A DNA stretch of 64,000 nucleotides from Jaminaea rosea. Its lineage: Eukaryota > Basidiomycota > Exobasidiomycetes > Microstromatales. The notes under the pieces were generated by a model. It searched no databases. It was not told the origin of the DNA and saw only the letters and a program-made list of their open reading frames with translations. How positions within the stretch are numbered: the stretch's first letter is position 1; each line of letters starts with the position of its first letter. Location: positions 248,001-312,000 of the forward strand of contig NW_020289986.1 of NCBI RefSeq assembly GCF_003144245.1, in the 5' to 3' direction. Made by a program: the position numbers and the translations under genes. Below, in pieces: positions 40,586-51,100 of the stretch.

Positions 40586-42883
40586 ATGTCGCCATCTCCC
40601 TCTTCGTCGCCGCCGGCCAAGCCAGTGGCTATAAGGGACAGGGTCAAGGCATTCGAGAGATTAGGAGCAGGTAGCAGCCCGCCATCATCCAGCTCAACGT
40701 CTGCTGGTCCTGCATTCTCAGGAGGAGCAGGCATTGCTCGAACCAGCTCAGTACCTCGAAGCCGCGAATCATCAACACCGCTTTACTCGCCGTCCGTTGC
40801 ACAAGCAGATGTGGATCCGCTAGCAGAGTTCGGTGCCCTCCCGACCAAACCAGCCGTCGCAGCGTATTCCTCGCTCCCCTTGACATCCTCATCATCAAGC
40901 AGCCGCAACCTCGCTGCGAGCGCGCATACAGTCTCCTCCAGCCCTACGCCAGCCTTTGATGCATTTGCCTCAGCTACGTCACTGCGAAAAACGAACAGCG
41001 GGACCAGTCTACGTGACTTTACAGAGGCCTCTCTACCGCGAGCAAGGAATGGGCGAACAGCCTTTGGCCAGCAGTCGAGCAGCCAATCCAGCGTATCAGG
41101 CAAAGTACCGCTCCCTCCGCCAGGTGGCGACGACTCCACCTCAGCAGGAGGGTCAGGCGCAGTCTCGCCGACTACACAATACAAGGGCTCCCCTGCGCTA
41201 CCACCTCGTCCCGCATTTGGACAGCATTCATCCCCTGTTCCTCGTGCACGGTCATCCACGACTCACAGCAACTTTGATCCCCTCCCGCCACCTGTGCATC
41301 GCTCATCTATCGGCTCGCTCGGCTCTTCCTCTTCATCCAAGAATCCGCTCGACGATGAAGAGGACAACTACGGGCTCTCCCTTCACCCGATGCTGCACCC
41401 TGTGTCAAGCCCGACCTCGTCGCGGGCCCCTTCCCGCGGGTCCAATCGCTCAGCGACAGCTTCGCCTGCGCCGAGGGGACGTCTCGCGGGCGACGGGAAC
41501 GCCTCTTTGACGCCTGGAGCAGACATCCGATTGCAGCCGCCTACGCCCAGTCCGGAGAGGCGGGCAATCAGTGGAGCAGCCGCGGGAGGTGCGGCGCCGG
41601 ACTTGCCACCTCGGCGTAGCAGTGGAGAGCAGGATAGTCAGGCGAGCACCTCACCCACATCGCCGTATTCGGCCCGTAGCAGCAGCAGTGGCAAGCAGCC
41701 ACCGGCTTTGCCCCGCAGGATGCCAGCAGCGCCTCCCGTCAGCTACAAACCTCGTATTCCCAGTGCAGGCGGCGCAGGAGGAGCTACAACTGCCGTCACA
41801 TCTGCCGTAGCAAGCAAAGTTCCTCCTCCACCCACAGCATCAGCATCGGTGCCAGCTCCAATCCGAGGCCGGCACTCCCCTTCCGCCTCAACAGGCTCAT
41901 CCCCCACTACATCAGCCAGCGCAACCCTCGGGCTCGGGCATCGTCCCACGCGCTCGACAGGCCCAACGACAGGGCTCGCCTCCTCGTTCAGCCCTTCTTC
42001 TTCCCCACCGACAAGCAAATCAGCAGTCACTCACTTTCTACCTCCTCCAACGAGAACGAGAGCATCCAGCACCGGACCCAGTAACGGTCTCGCACGGCCT
42101 CGATCTCGTACAGAGTCGAATCCGACGACCCCACAGATGGGGCCCACGACCTTGCCCCCTGGAACACCGCCAAGGACGCCTCGTGGGACGGCAGCTTCAG
42201 GCAATGCTAAAGGGCTGGGCATCGGCCTTCCTCCCGTGCGCACGTCAGCGCTCACGAGCACGGGCAAGTCCAATGTGGCCTCAAAGCCCACACGAAGCAT
42301 GGCCCCACGCAATGCCGCATATCGCGCCCTCTACGAGTCGCTTTGGGACAGAGAGATGGCGGCTCTTTGCAAGAGGAGACAAGAGAAGCGAGTGTCTGTC
42401 CCATCATCGTCACAAATGCCACCTGGCCTCGTCCGCAACATCTGGACACGCTCGCGTCTCCCCTCTACGACGCTCGCGAACATCTGGGCCGCGGCTATGG
42501 CGTACGATCGAGACTCAATGGCTGTTTTGAGTCCCTCTGCCGACGATAATACCCCACGAGGTCAGGGCAAGGCGAAGACGCGAGGTCTAAGCAAAGAAGC
42601 CTTCGTGCGTGGAACAAGCGCAATCGATGGAGAGCTGGCTTGGAGGGCTTCCAGGCGAGCGACTCGGGCTCAGACGCAAGCGGGGGTGAGAGGACGTCGC
42701 ACGCCTACCGATTCGACACCTCGCGCTTCTGTCTCCATGGCGGGAGGTGGAGGAAGGAGCGCCTCGTCTCCCACGAGTTCGTTCAAGCCATCGGCGGCAG
42801 GAGTTGGTGTGGTGGGAGAGAATGGCCCGTTGCCTGCCGTCAGAAGAAAGCTGCCTCCTCCGCTACCTCCCCAGGCTCACTAG
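40586..42883 (+). CDS. EH-domain protein of the Irs4/Tax4 type
   Basis: Single-exon, 765 aa. The first 570 residues are disordered, Ser/Pro-rich, with several PPLP/PPxP stretches that could bind SH3 or EVH1 domains. Residues about 575-685 form an EH domain of the Irs4/Tax4 group: YRALYESLWDREMAAL, LVRNIWTRSRLPSTTLANIW and LSKEAFVRGTSAIDGELAWR. In yeast Irs4 and Tax4 bind the phosphoinositide 5-phosphatase Inp51 and act in PI(4,5)P2 control, autophagy and wall integrity. The same role here is inferred. The C-terminal tail is Pro-rich (LPPPLPPQAH). Confidence 0.8.
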   Translation: MSPSPSSSPPAKPVAIRDRVKAFERLGAGSSPPSSSSTSAGPAFSGGAGIARTSSVPRSRESSTPLYSPSVAQADVDPLAEFGALPTKPAVAAYSSLPLTSSSSSSRNLAASAHTVSSSPTPAFDAFASATSLRKTNSGTSLRDFTEASLPRARNGRTAFGQQSSSQSSVSGKVPLPPPGGDDSTSAGGSGAVSPTTQYKGSPALPPRPAFGQHSSPVPRARSSTTHSNFDPLPPPVHRSSIGSLGSSSSSKNPLDDEEDNYGLSLHPMLHPVSSPTSSRAPSRGSNRSATASPAPRGRLAGDGNASLTPGADIRLQPPTPSPERRAISGAAAGGAAPDLPPRRSSGEQDSQASTSPTSPYSARSSSSGKQPPALPRRMPAAPPVSYKPRIPSAGGAGGATTAVTSAVASKVPPPPTASASVPAPIRGRHSPSASTGSSPTTSASATLGLGHRPTRSTGPTTGLASSFSPSSSPPTSKSAVTHFLPPPTRTRASSTGPSNGLARPRSRTESNPTTPQMGPTTLPPGTPPRTPRGTAASGNAKGLGIGLPPVRTSALTSTGKSNVASKPTRSMAPRNAAYRALYESLWDREMAALCKRRQEKRVSVPSSSQMPPGLVRNIWTRSRLPSTTLANIWAAAMAYDRDSMAVLSPSADDNTPRGQGKAKTRGLSKEAFVRGTSAIDGELAWRASRRATRAQTQAGVRGRRTPTDSTPRASVSMAGGGGRSASSPTSSFKPSAAGVGVVGENGPLPAVRRKLPPPLPPQAH

Positions 42884-44147
42884 GACGTACAGTCGCGAGC
42901 TCGTCAGACCTCTCTCCCACTATCCGCCTCTACCACCATTACTCTTTACTTCGATCAGTCATCGACGACTCCCACACCTCTCGGTGTCTTCCGTTGCTCT
43001 TCTGCACGCTCCGACTTCAGCACTAGCGTCACCTCATCCGCATCCAGAATGCTCCTTCACTTGCCACATGTCTCACGATTCGTTATCATTCATCTTTATC
43101 TTGTCATCTCATATCCGTCCTTGCAAGATGCAATGTCCATCCTTGCAAGATGCAATGCCCATCCTCGCAAGATGCAATGTCCATCTTTGCAAGATGCAAT
43201 GCCCAACGTTGCACATCGCAATGCCCATTCTTCCGGTGCTACCTCACAGGCTAACAAGCAAGCAAGCAACGTCCGCATTCGCCTTCTGCGCAGAAGCAGC
43301 TCGAGGTTGAGCAAGAGGTTGAAACGAATCGACGGGCAAGTCCCTGCGCAGAGAGCCACATATAGCGCTCCCTTTTTCCGGCTCCCTCATAAGGCTCAAC
43401 TTCCCAAGTCAAGCTTGCTCTTCTCCCACGCGTCGCCTCAGCCGCTGGCCATCCGGCCGATGAGCCGAGGTTGACCTGTCAAAGCAGCGTCACGGGAAAA
43501 AGATGTGGCGTCGGACGTCCCGCAACTCCTCGCATAGACTAGTCTAGATGCTCGCGACGTGCATCCTTCGAGCTCTGCTTGTTGTCCTCTTTGCCGCTCC
43601 TTCATCCAGACTTAGCCTTCAATATGGACATGGCGCCACGTTCCGTTGAGCATGAGATCAGAAAGATGTAGGAAAACGGGGCATCGGCGCAGAAAGGCTC
43701 ATCTGCGCCTCGTCGTCTCGGGACGTCGCTGGGCAAGGCGGCGTAGAGCCGGATCACAGCCAAGGGGCCAAGCAATCATTGCCTCACCCTCATCGGTTCC
43801 CTGTTCTGGGCAAACAACAAAGCCTTGCTCGTCTGAGCCGGCGGCAAAGCAACTGGGAGCAGCATCAGTGAAACGACCATGTTGTCAGCCGTGAGGTCTC
43901 GCCCGTTCCCCAGGCTGCAGCACCACCCATCATGCGGACGACGAGATCCAGCCGTGAGAACGAGCGAGGAAAGCAAGCAAGCAATACGTAGCTTGCTCTT
44001 CTCTCTTCTCCCATTTTTCCATCCTTCCATCCTACCATCCATCAATCGCTCTTATACCCCCGCCTCGGTCTACATCTCTGGTCGCGGTCACGCCTTATTC
44101 CTCCTCACCTTTGCGACTCCGGCTCTCCTCTTCTCGACCCGCTCAGC
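42884..44147. other. Intergenic with a 22-bp minisatellite
   Basis: No gene. It contains the 3' region of the EH-domain gene, the minisatellite at 43121-43230, and the promoter of the secreted hydrolase with a TTATAC box near 44052, about 95 bp upstream of its ATG. Confidence 0.5.
43121..43230. repeat. 22-bp minisatellite, five copies
   Basis: Five direct tandem copies of a 22-bp unit whose core is TTGCAAGATGCAATGYCCAT; the first four are nearly identical and the fifth is diverged. Each unit contains the small inverted repeat TTGCA-AGA-TGCAA. The period is not a multiple of three and no protein is supported across it. Confidence 0.95.
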
Positions 44148-46211
44148 ATGACGATCACTCCCCGGACTATGCCTCTGGCTGTCCTCGCCGCACTCATCGC
44201 TATCCTTTCACTGACCAGCGCTGCCCGTTCTATCCCCCAACGAGTGTCGGAGGATGGCGCCCCATCTTCAGCACAGCAGCAGCAGAGGCGAGCTGCTGCC
44301 CCGACGACGAAGTTCAGCGTACCTAATGGGTGAGCATTGCAACCGATTCGATCGCTGCCTCTAATGTATTGCTCACTCAATCCCGACGCTTCACGCCTGC
44401 TCTGACCTTGCACGTACAGCTACTCTCTTCTCTGGACCTCCTCCGGCACCCGCGCAAAGATCGGCTCAGTCGCAGTGGGGTACATCTCCATGTCCCCCGA
44501 GTCTGGCAGCCAGATCACACAATCCTCAATCAACAGCTGCACGGCCAAGTGTTCGGCTTCCTCATCCTGCGTCGATGTCCAATTGGTCCAGTACACTGGT
44601 GGAACCGGAGCCGCGGACGTGTATTGCAACTTGTACTCTACGGTAAAGAGCAAGACGGAGGCCACTTACAAGACGAGGAAGAACAAGTCGGGGAGCGTAG
44701 TGGTGGCGTATAACTACGGCAGAGAGGCTAGCGCCTCGTCCAAGACCTCCTCGACATCTGCCAAGTTGGCGTCCAGTCAGCCCGCGAAGAGCTCTACGAC
44801 TACATCCCGAGCAGTGCCTTCGACTACCAAGGTCTCGTCCTACACCAAGACGACGCCCACCTCTACCAAGTCCACCTCCTCAGCCTCTGTCACAACGGTC
44901 CACTCCACCATCACGTCGGGCAAGACCACCACAACGACCACTTCCACATCAACCGCTTCGACCACCACAACGACACTCGTCATCCCTCCACGAAGCGACC
45001 TCTCCTCAGATGGACCTCGTCCGAGGCGCAATCCCCCTGCCAACCCAAAGGGGGCCATCCTGTATCAGTACCGACCGACTGAATGCGCCGGCACCTCAGG
45101 TTACGTCCCCATCTTCGCCAACCGTCACTGGGTCAACTCGACCCACCCTGTCTCGAGTGCCACGCGTGCCTACGTAGTACAGCACGGAGCAGGGCGCGAC
45201 TTCGAAAATGCCTTTGCCGCCATCTCGAGTAATGTGGACCAGTCCTCGTCACTCGTCGTGACGCCCAACTTCTACCTCCCGAGCGACAAGCCCACGTACA
45301 AGAATGCGAGCCAAAGCAATTGGTTTGAGCCAGAGATCAACCTGGCTTGGTCTTCTTCCAATGCTTGGATCGGTGGTAGCGACGCTGTAGCTGGGTCTGC
45401 GAGCAACTATACCGTTGGAGCATGCTCGACGTACGAGGTTTGGGACTCGCTCGTCACCCTGTTGAACAACAAGAGCAAGTACCCATCCCTCGAGGTCATT
45501 TACCTTGTGGGACATTCGGCCGGAGCGAGCTTGATGCACCACTACGCTGTAGTCAGCGATAAGGCTACGAGTGGGAGCGGGGTGCCCATCAAGTGGGTGG
45601 CATTCAATGCTGCGTCTTTGCCGTACTTTGAGAGCCATCGCCCGGACAGCTACGATAATTGCTCAGGATATGACAGCTGTGAGTACGGCGAGGCGTGTAG
45701 GATTGCGCCGCGTACCAGACACTGACATTTTCGCTATCCATCCTCTCTCCATCACATAGACCTCTACGGATACGCCTCCTCCCTGCCCCGCTACGTGGCC
45801 TCGCACGGTGGATCCTCTCCTCTCACCCTCTTTAAGCGCTACATCGGACTCAATCTGTACAGCGGTACGGGCACAACGGACATCCGCCGCTTGTACGACT
45901 TCGGTGACGACTCATGCTCCGTCCTCGCTCAAGGCGGCCTCAACAGGCGTGACCGTAACTACGCGTGGTGGGCGTACCGAAACCTCCTTGCCGGTACGAG
46001 CACGAATGTCACGGCGTACTACGGGGCGAAGAACCTGACAGAGAGCGGATTGAAGGCAATCGGTGATGGAAACGGTTTCGGGCACAGAGACTGTGTTGTG
46101 CTGAATGTCGGGCATGTGGATGCGAAGATGTACGCTAGCGAGTGCGGCCAGTATGCCTTGGGCCAGACGAGTACGAAGCCAAAGGAGCAGGAGCCTGTGA
46201 GACCCGAGTAG
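44148..46211 (+). CDS. Secreted two-domain alpha/beta hydrolase with Cys-rich N-terminal domain
   Basis: A 630-aa protein from exons 44148..44329, 44420..45678 and 45760..46211; both introns keep phase. Residues 1-25 are a signal peptide (MTITPRTMPLAVLAALIAIL...). A Cys-containing domain at about 62-155 has the spacing of PAN/apple-like modules (INSCTAKCSASSSCVDVQ ... VYCNLYS). A Ser/Thr/Lys-rich, probably O-mannosylated linker follows (about 170-275), then an alpha/beta-hydrolase region with the nucleophile elbow VGHSAGAS (about residue 425). A late His in NVGHVDAKMY could complete the triad. Substrate unknown. The protein is probably wall-associated or extracellular; no membrane segment is seen after the signal peptide. 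Confidence 0.78.
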
Positions 46212-46528
46212 ATTCGGCGGCACGCCCTGCCTTGGTTACCTCTTCATAGATGTTGATAGATTTGCACTTGCTTTTGCTCCGTTGCAATCGTATCAATGAT
46301 ACCTTTGACCTTTGACTTAACTCGTGGCTATTCTATTCTCCACCTCGTCAACTCCCCTCTTTTGCGCCTCTGGCTTGCGTGCTAGTCGAATTGGGCGCTT
46401 GGTGGTGGCAGGCACTTGATCCGTGTGTTGCGTTGCTGGCCTGCACTCCTCGCCGCCGCCTCATCCGGTGTGCCGGCGTGCGGCGGCCACTTCTTCCACC
46501 TTCCTTCTTTCCTTTCCCTTGCTCGCGC
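46212..46528. other. Intergenic: hydrolase 3' end and pyrophosphatase promoter
   Basis: 317 bp with no gene. CT-rich sequence (46490-46525) leads directly into the pyrophosphatase start. Confidence 0.5.
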
Positions 46529-47584
46529 ATGTCACCTCCATTGACCCGACTAGCAAACACAGCTCGCCATCTCTCCCACACGACCAAGTCGACCATCGCA
46601 TCAACGATCATGGCCAGCGCAAACACCGACTACAAGGTCCGCCAGATTGGCGCAAAGAACACTCTCGAGTACCGAGTCTACCTCGAGCACGCAAAGAGTG
46701 GACAGCCCGTCTCCCTCTTCCACGATGTGCCCCTCTTTGCAAATGAGGACAAGAGCGTCCTTAACTTCATCGTAGAGATCCCGAGGTGGACCAACGCTAA
46801 GCAAGAGATCAGCAAGGAGGAGCCCTTCAACCCCATCAAGCAGGACACCAAGAAGGGCAAGCTCAGGTGAGTGCGGCCCCGAGCACCGACACAGGACCCA
46901 ATCCCCTGCCTATATGCTCACCCACCACTTTGTGCCCCGCTCCGCAGGTTCGTTCGCAACTGCTTCCCGCACCACGGCTACATCTGGAACTACGGTGCTT
47001 TCCCTCAGACCTGGGAGGACCCCTCTCACACCCACCCTGACACCAAGGCAAAGGGCGACAACGACCCGCTCGACGTCTGCGAGATCGGTGAGGCCGTCGG
47101 CTACCCGGGTCAGATCAAGCAGGTCAAGGTCCTGGGTGTCATGGCTCTCCTCGACGAAGGCGAGACCGACTGGAAGGTCATCGTCGTTGACATCAACGAC
47201 CCCCTCGCCGGCAAGCTCAACGACATCGAGGACGTCGAGCGTCACCTTCCCGGTCTGATCCGTGCTACCAACGAGTGGTTCCGCATCTATAAGATCCCCG
47301 ACGGAAAGCCCGAGAACCAGTTTGCCTTCAGCGGTGAAGCAAAGAACCGCAAGTACGCTACTGAGGTGGTCCACGAGTGCCACGAGGCGTGGAAGAGGCT
47401 CGTAGGCGGTCAGGCCGACGCTGGAGAGGTTAGCATCGTCAACGCTACGGTACAGGGTAGCAAGGGACACGCCGAGGGTGCGAGCGCGGCTCAGCAGGTT
47501 CCTCACGCTAACCCGCTGCCGGATGCACCTATTAGCTCTAGTGTCGACAAGAGCTTCTTCTTGTCGAGCACTTCGGCGCCCTAG
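46529..47584 (+). CDS. IPP1: Inorganic pyrophosphatase (family I)
   Basis: A 324-aa enzyme hydrolysing pyrophosphate to two phosphates, from exons 46529..46866 and 46948..47584 (81-bp intron, GTGAGT...CGCAG). The Mg2+-binding signature [12 protein letters not shown] is intact, as are the family blocks [41 protein letters not shown] and [20 protein letters not shown]. Length and sequence match the cytosolic yeast Ipp1 type. Two in-frame starts exist. The ATG at 46529 adds a 27-residue basic, Thr/Ser-rich, acid-free leader ([20 protein letters not shown]...) like a mitochondrial presequence. The ATG at 46610 in a strong context (GATCATGGCC) gives the standard 297-aa protein. Confidence 0.95.
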
Positions 47585-48108
47585 AGCGGCGAAGAGGGCT
47601 AGAGATAGACAGGTAGAGGGACGACGCTGAACGCGGAATGAAATATTGATCATTCAAATCACACCTCTGCGTCGCGGAGTTAAGCGCAATCTTTGACCAC
47701 GCCGATCCGATCGCGGCAGACGTAGACGAGCGCCAGTTGACGGTGTTGATTGAGAAGTCATAGAAAAAAATCGCGAGACGCTAATGAACATTGACGTGAG
47801 AGAGAAAGTAGGCTAAATGAACAAGTTGAATGGCGTGTCTGAATGCAACAAGGTGGGATGTGCGAGGCTGAAGATGAAAAGAGATCGCGGGCGAAACTCA
47901 ACGAGATGCTTAGTGATGATGATACGGGTGCTGGTGCTGGTGCGTGCTGACTGCGATGCTCGATGCGTGCCAAGCGCGGCTGCTACTTCCGCTCTAACTG
48001 GTTCTTACTGCTTCCTGGTTGCCCTACTGGCGTTTCCTGGTCACCTCTGACAGTGCTTCGGTCCCCCTCTATCCCCCTACCGCACGCCCTGTTGCCCTCT
48101 CGAGCCGC
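47585..48108. other. Convergent intergenic gap
   Basis: Between the stops of pyrophosphatase (+) and the PHD gene (-). No gene seen; 3' untranslated regions and polyadenylation signals are expected. Confidence 0.5.
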
Positions 48109-51100
48109 TCACTCCACAAAATCGTAATACTCATTGATCTCCTCCATGTTAAACCCAAGCCCAAGGTTGCGCGCATCGCCCGCATTCATCGATGCGGTAT
48201 TCGCCGATACCTGGCGAAAACGCTGCGGTGAGGGTGAAGCGCCGCTTACCTCGTCCACGGCATTGTCTCCTTGCTTTGCGGCCGCTGCTGCGCTATGTTT
48301 GAGGATCGGTCCAGGCGCAAGACGCGTAGAGGAGGTCGACCCCTTTGCGGCTGCTGCCTTTCGGTTGGGAGTGGGCGAACCAGGCGATAGGGCTCCACCT
48401 CCGCTGGTGCTGGGTCCAGAAGGGCGTCGATACAGTTCCATCGACGGTGTACGGAGATATGGGCTGCTGGACGGAATGTCCTGATTGTCGTCCTCGTCCA
48501 ATCCATCTCCATCGTCGTCAAAGTCAGAGGACCTCAGCTCGGCCCCCGGTCCAGAGATGAAATGAGCGTGCTTCCTTGCACTGCCTCCTGATCGAGGAGG
48601 TTGTTGGCGAGTGGGTGTGGAGCGGACGGAAGAGGTGGAAGCCTGTGAGCCCAGCATGCTCACGCCAGCAGCATTGTCCCTCTTCCTCGCAGGGGACGAC
48701 GTGGTCGGCTTGCGAGCAGACAAGGTCGGGCTCCCAGTGCCTGGAGAGTCGGCATTCCAGTGGGCTTGAGGGAAATCGATCCCGCCAAGCAGGTCCACAA
48801 GTGCGCCGTGTTGGCCATCTCGGCCCACGCTGCTGAACACCATGCTTCCAGCGCCCCCATGCAGTCCGCCGGAGGTCTCGACGCCGAGAAGATGAGAGTC
48901 AACTCCGCGCCCGCCCACACTGCCGGGCGTGGTAGCCAAGCTGAGACCCCAAGCTGAGGATTCTCTACGGCGGGTGGAGCGCGAGGGCGTTTGCAGGCCA
49001 ACGGCCGCTGCTCCATGGCTCTGCTGGTGATGAACCGAGTTGCGCGGCGTGCCCAGCATGGAGCCAGGCGTAGAGGGTCCACCAATGGCGCCGATACCAG
49101 CCGCAGCGGCCGGGTTCCTTGAACCCCAGAAGGCACTGCCTGGCAAGTGTCGCGACGGAGTAGAGAAAACATCGTCTGAGTCCCTTGCCGCCCCACGACT
49201 GGGCGTGGTGACAAGGTGCGCCGATGGCCTCGTAGGGGAAGGAGTGCGGGCAGGAGCTGCGTGACGCGGATTATGCAACCAATTGCTGTTGCGTCGCGCG
49301 TGGAGCGAGGACAGGTCCCACTCCGATTTTGAAGAGTGGGTGAAGATGCTGGGACTGAATTGGACGTGGCGAGAGACGTCGTCGTTGTCGTCCTGTTCAT
49401 CCTCCGAGGAGACAATGCCGCCTTCGTGAGCTGCGGAAGCCGAAGCTTTGCCTGCGCGCCCGCGGGAGTGAGAGAGTCTGGCTGCACCGCTTCCACCGTA
49501 GCTTGGCGTCCTCCATCTGCCCGTGGTAGCAGGAGCAGTGGGGGCCATCGTCGCCGTCGACTTCCTATCAAGCGGCGAGCTGGGCTCCACCGCATAGCAG
49601 CCCGTCCTGCTCGCTCGCGCCCTACCAGCAATCGGGCGAACCATTCCCTCCGCAGCAGCATCCATCTGCGGGCTCGGCGCCAGTGCAAGGGCCGAAGAGA
49701 AGGGCAGGCCAGAAGCGGATCTGGCTCCCGCTCCGAGGGCGAAGGCGGATGGCGATTCACCGGCCGAGGGTGGGTGGGTGAACACAGGGATGGAGGATGA
49801 GTCGCCTGAAGCAGCTGCTGCTGCACCGCCTCTCGTGCGAAGTGAGGGCGTCTCGACCCCAACGTGTGTGCCGTACGTACGGGGAAAGGCCGGAAGGCTG
49901 GCCGAGGCGCTGAGCAATGTTGGAGTGGTAGAGGAAGCGAAGCTGCCCCCAGTCGAGGGGGGACCACGAACTCGACCGGTGCGCATAGCTGCTGCGCTGG
50001 CTGGTGAGAAGAGGTCCGCCGGGGCCAGTACACTCCTCCTTCTCCACGCAGAGGAGGGGACAGTCGAGCCAAAGCCCTCAATCAGACTAGCCTCATCAGC
50101 CTCGCAAGCCACACAATACCACGTCTCTCCCAATTCCTCGTTGAGTCCGACTCCAGCGCACTGCATATGGTACCAACGCCGGCACGAGTCGCAGCGCACC
50201 ATAGGCGTGTCTTCGTCCTGTAGGCCACACGAGCAGTCCAAGACTGACGAGGCCGTGGAGCCGATATCGGACAGTGCGCCGCCAGAGCTGAGTACGACGG
50301 AGTGACTGAGAGACGAGGGAGTGGTGTGGTGCGTTCCGGTTGTCGCATGCAGGCGACGAGATGAGGAGGATGAGGTGTTCTTGAGCAACATCCTCTGCTC
50401 TCTACGTGCCTGGCGACGTTCTTGTTCCAGCTTTTCTAGGCGAATTCTCTCCCTCTCCGCGTTGGTCTTCCTGCCCCTCTTCTTCGGCTTCGGTGCAGCA
50501 GCCTCCAGTGCAGCCGCAGCCGCTGCTGCCTCTTTCCTGGCACGTTCCCTGAGCACCTTGGCAACCATGGGGTGGTGGTGGAGAGCGCGGACACTGGGCT
50601 TAGAGAGCTCGGGGTCTGAGGCGTACTCGTCGTCTACCACATCCAGCCAGCTGCTTACCACGTCCAGGCGGGCATCTTCACTCTTCTTGGTGTGGCTGGC
50701 TGCTGCGGCCCAGGGACCAGTGGGGGAATCGGGCCAGTCAAGGTGAGGGAGGCGCGGTGCGAGTGCGCGAGAGTGTCCGCCCAGACGTGGAGCTGTTGCG
50801 CATATCAGAGGCATGGTTGCAGATGTCGAAGGGCGAGCCGGCGTGGCGAGAATGCGGTCCTTGAAGGAATTGATGCGATCCAGAAGCTCGTGCGGGACGT
50901 CGCTTGACTTGCCGTTGCTTGTCTGAAGCTTGGGCTTCCTGGGCATGAGTGCGGGACCAAACTTGGCTGCGTTGCGTAATGAGGGCGAGCCATCCTCGCT
51001 TGCAGGGAAATGGCTGGCGAGGGAGAAGCTGGGGCTGGGGTCGATGCACGATGGCGTCTCGAGGCTGGTGGCGGACGAGGTCGTCGAGTAATGGCTGTCC

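Noticed and set aside
43121-43230. Possible CRISPR array
   Set aside because: The 22-bp units are directly adjacent without spacers, in a eukaryotic genome; it is an ordinary minisatellite.
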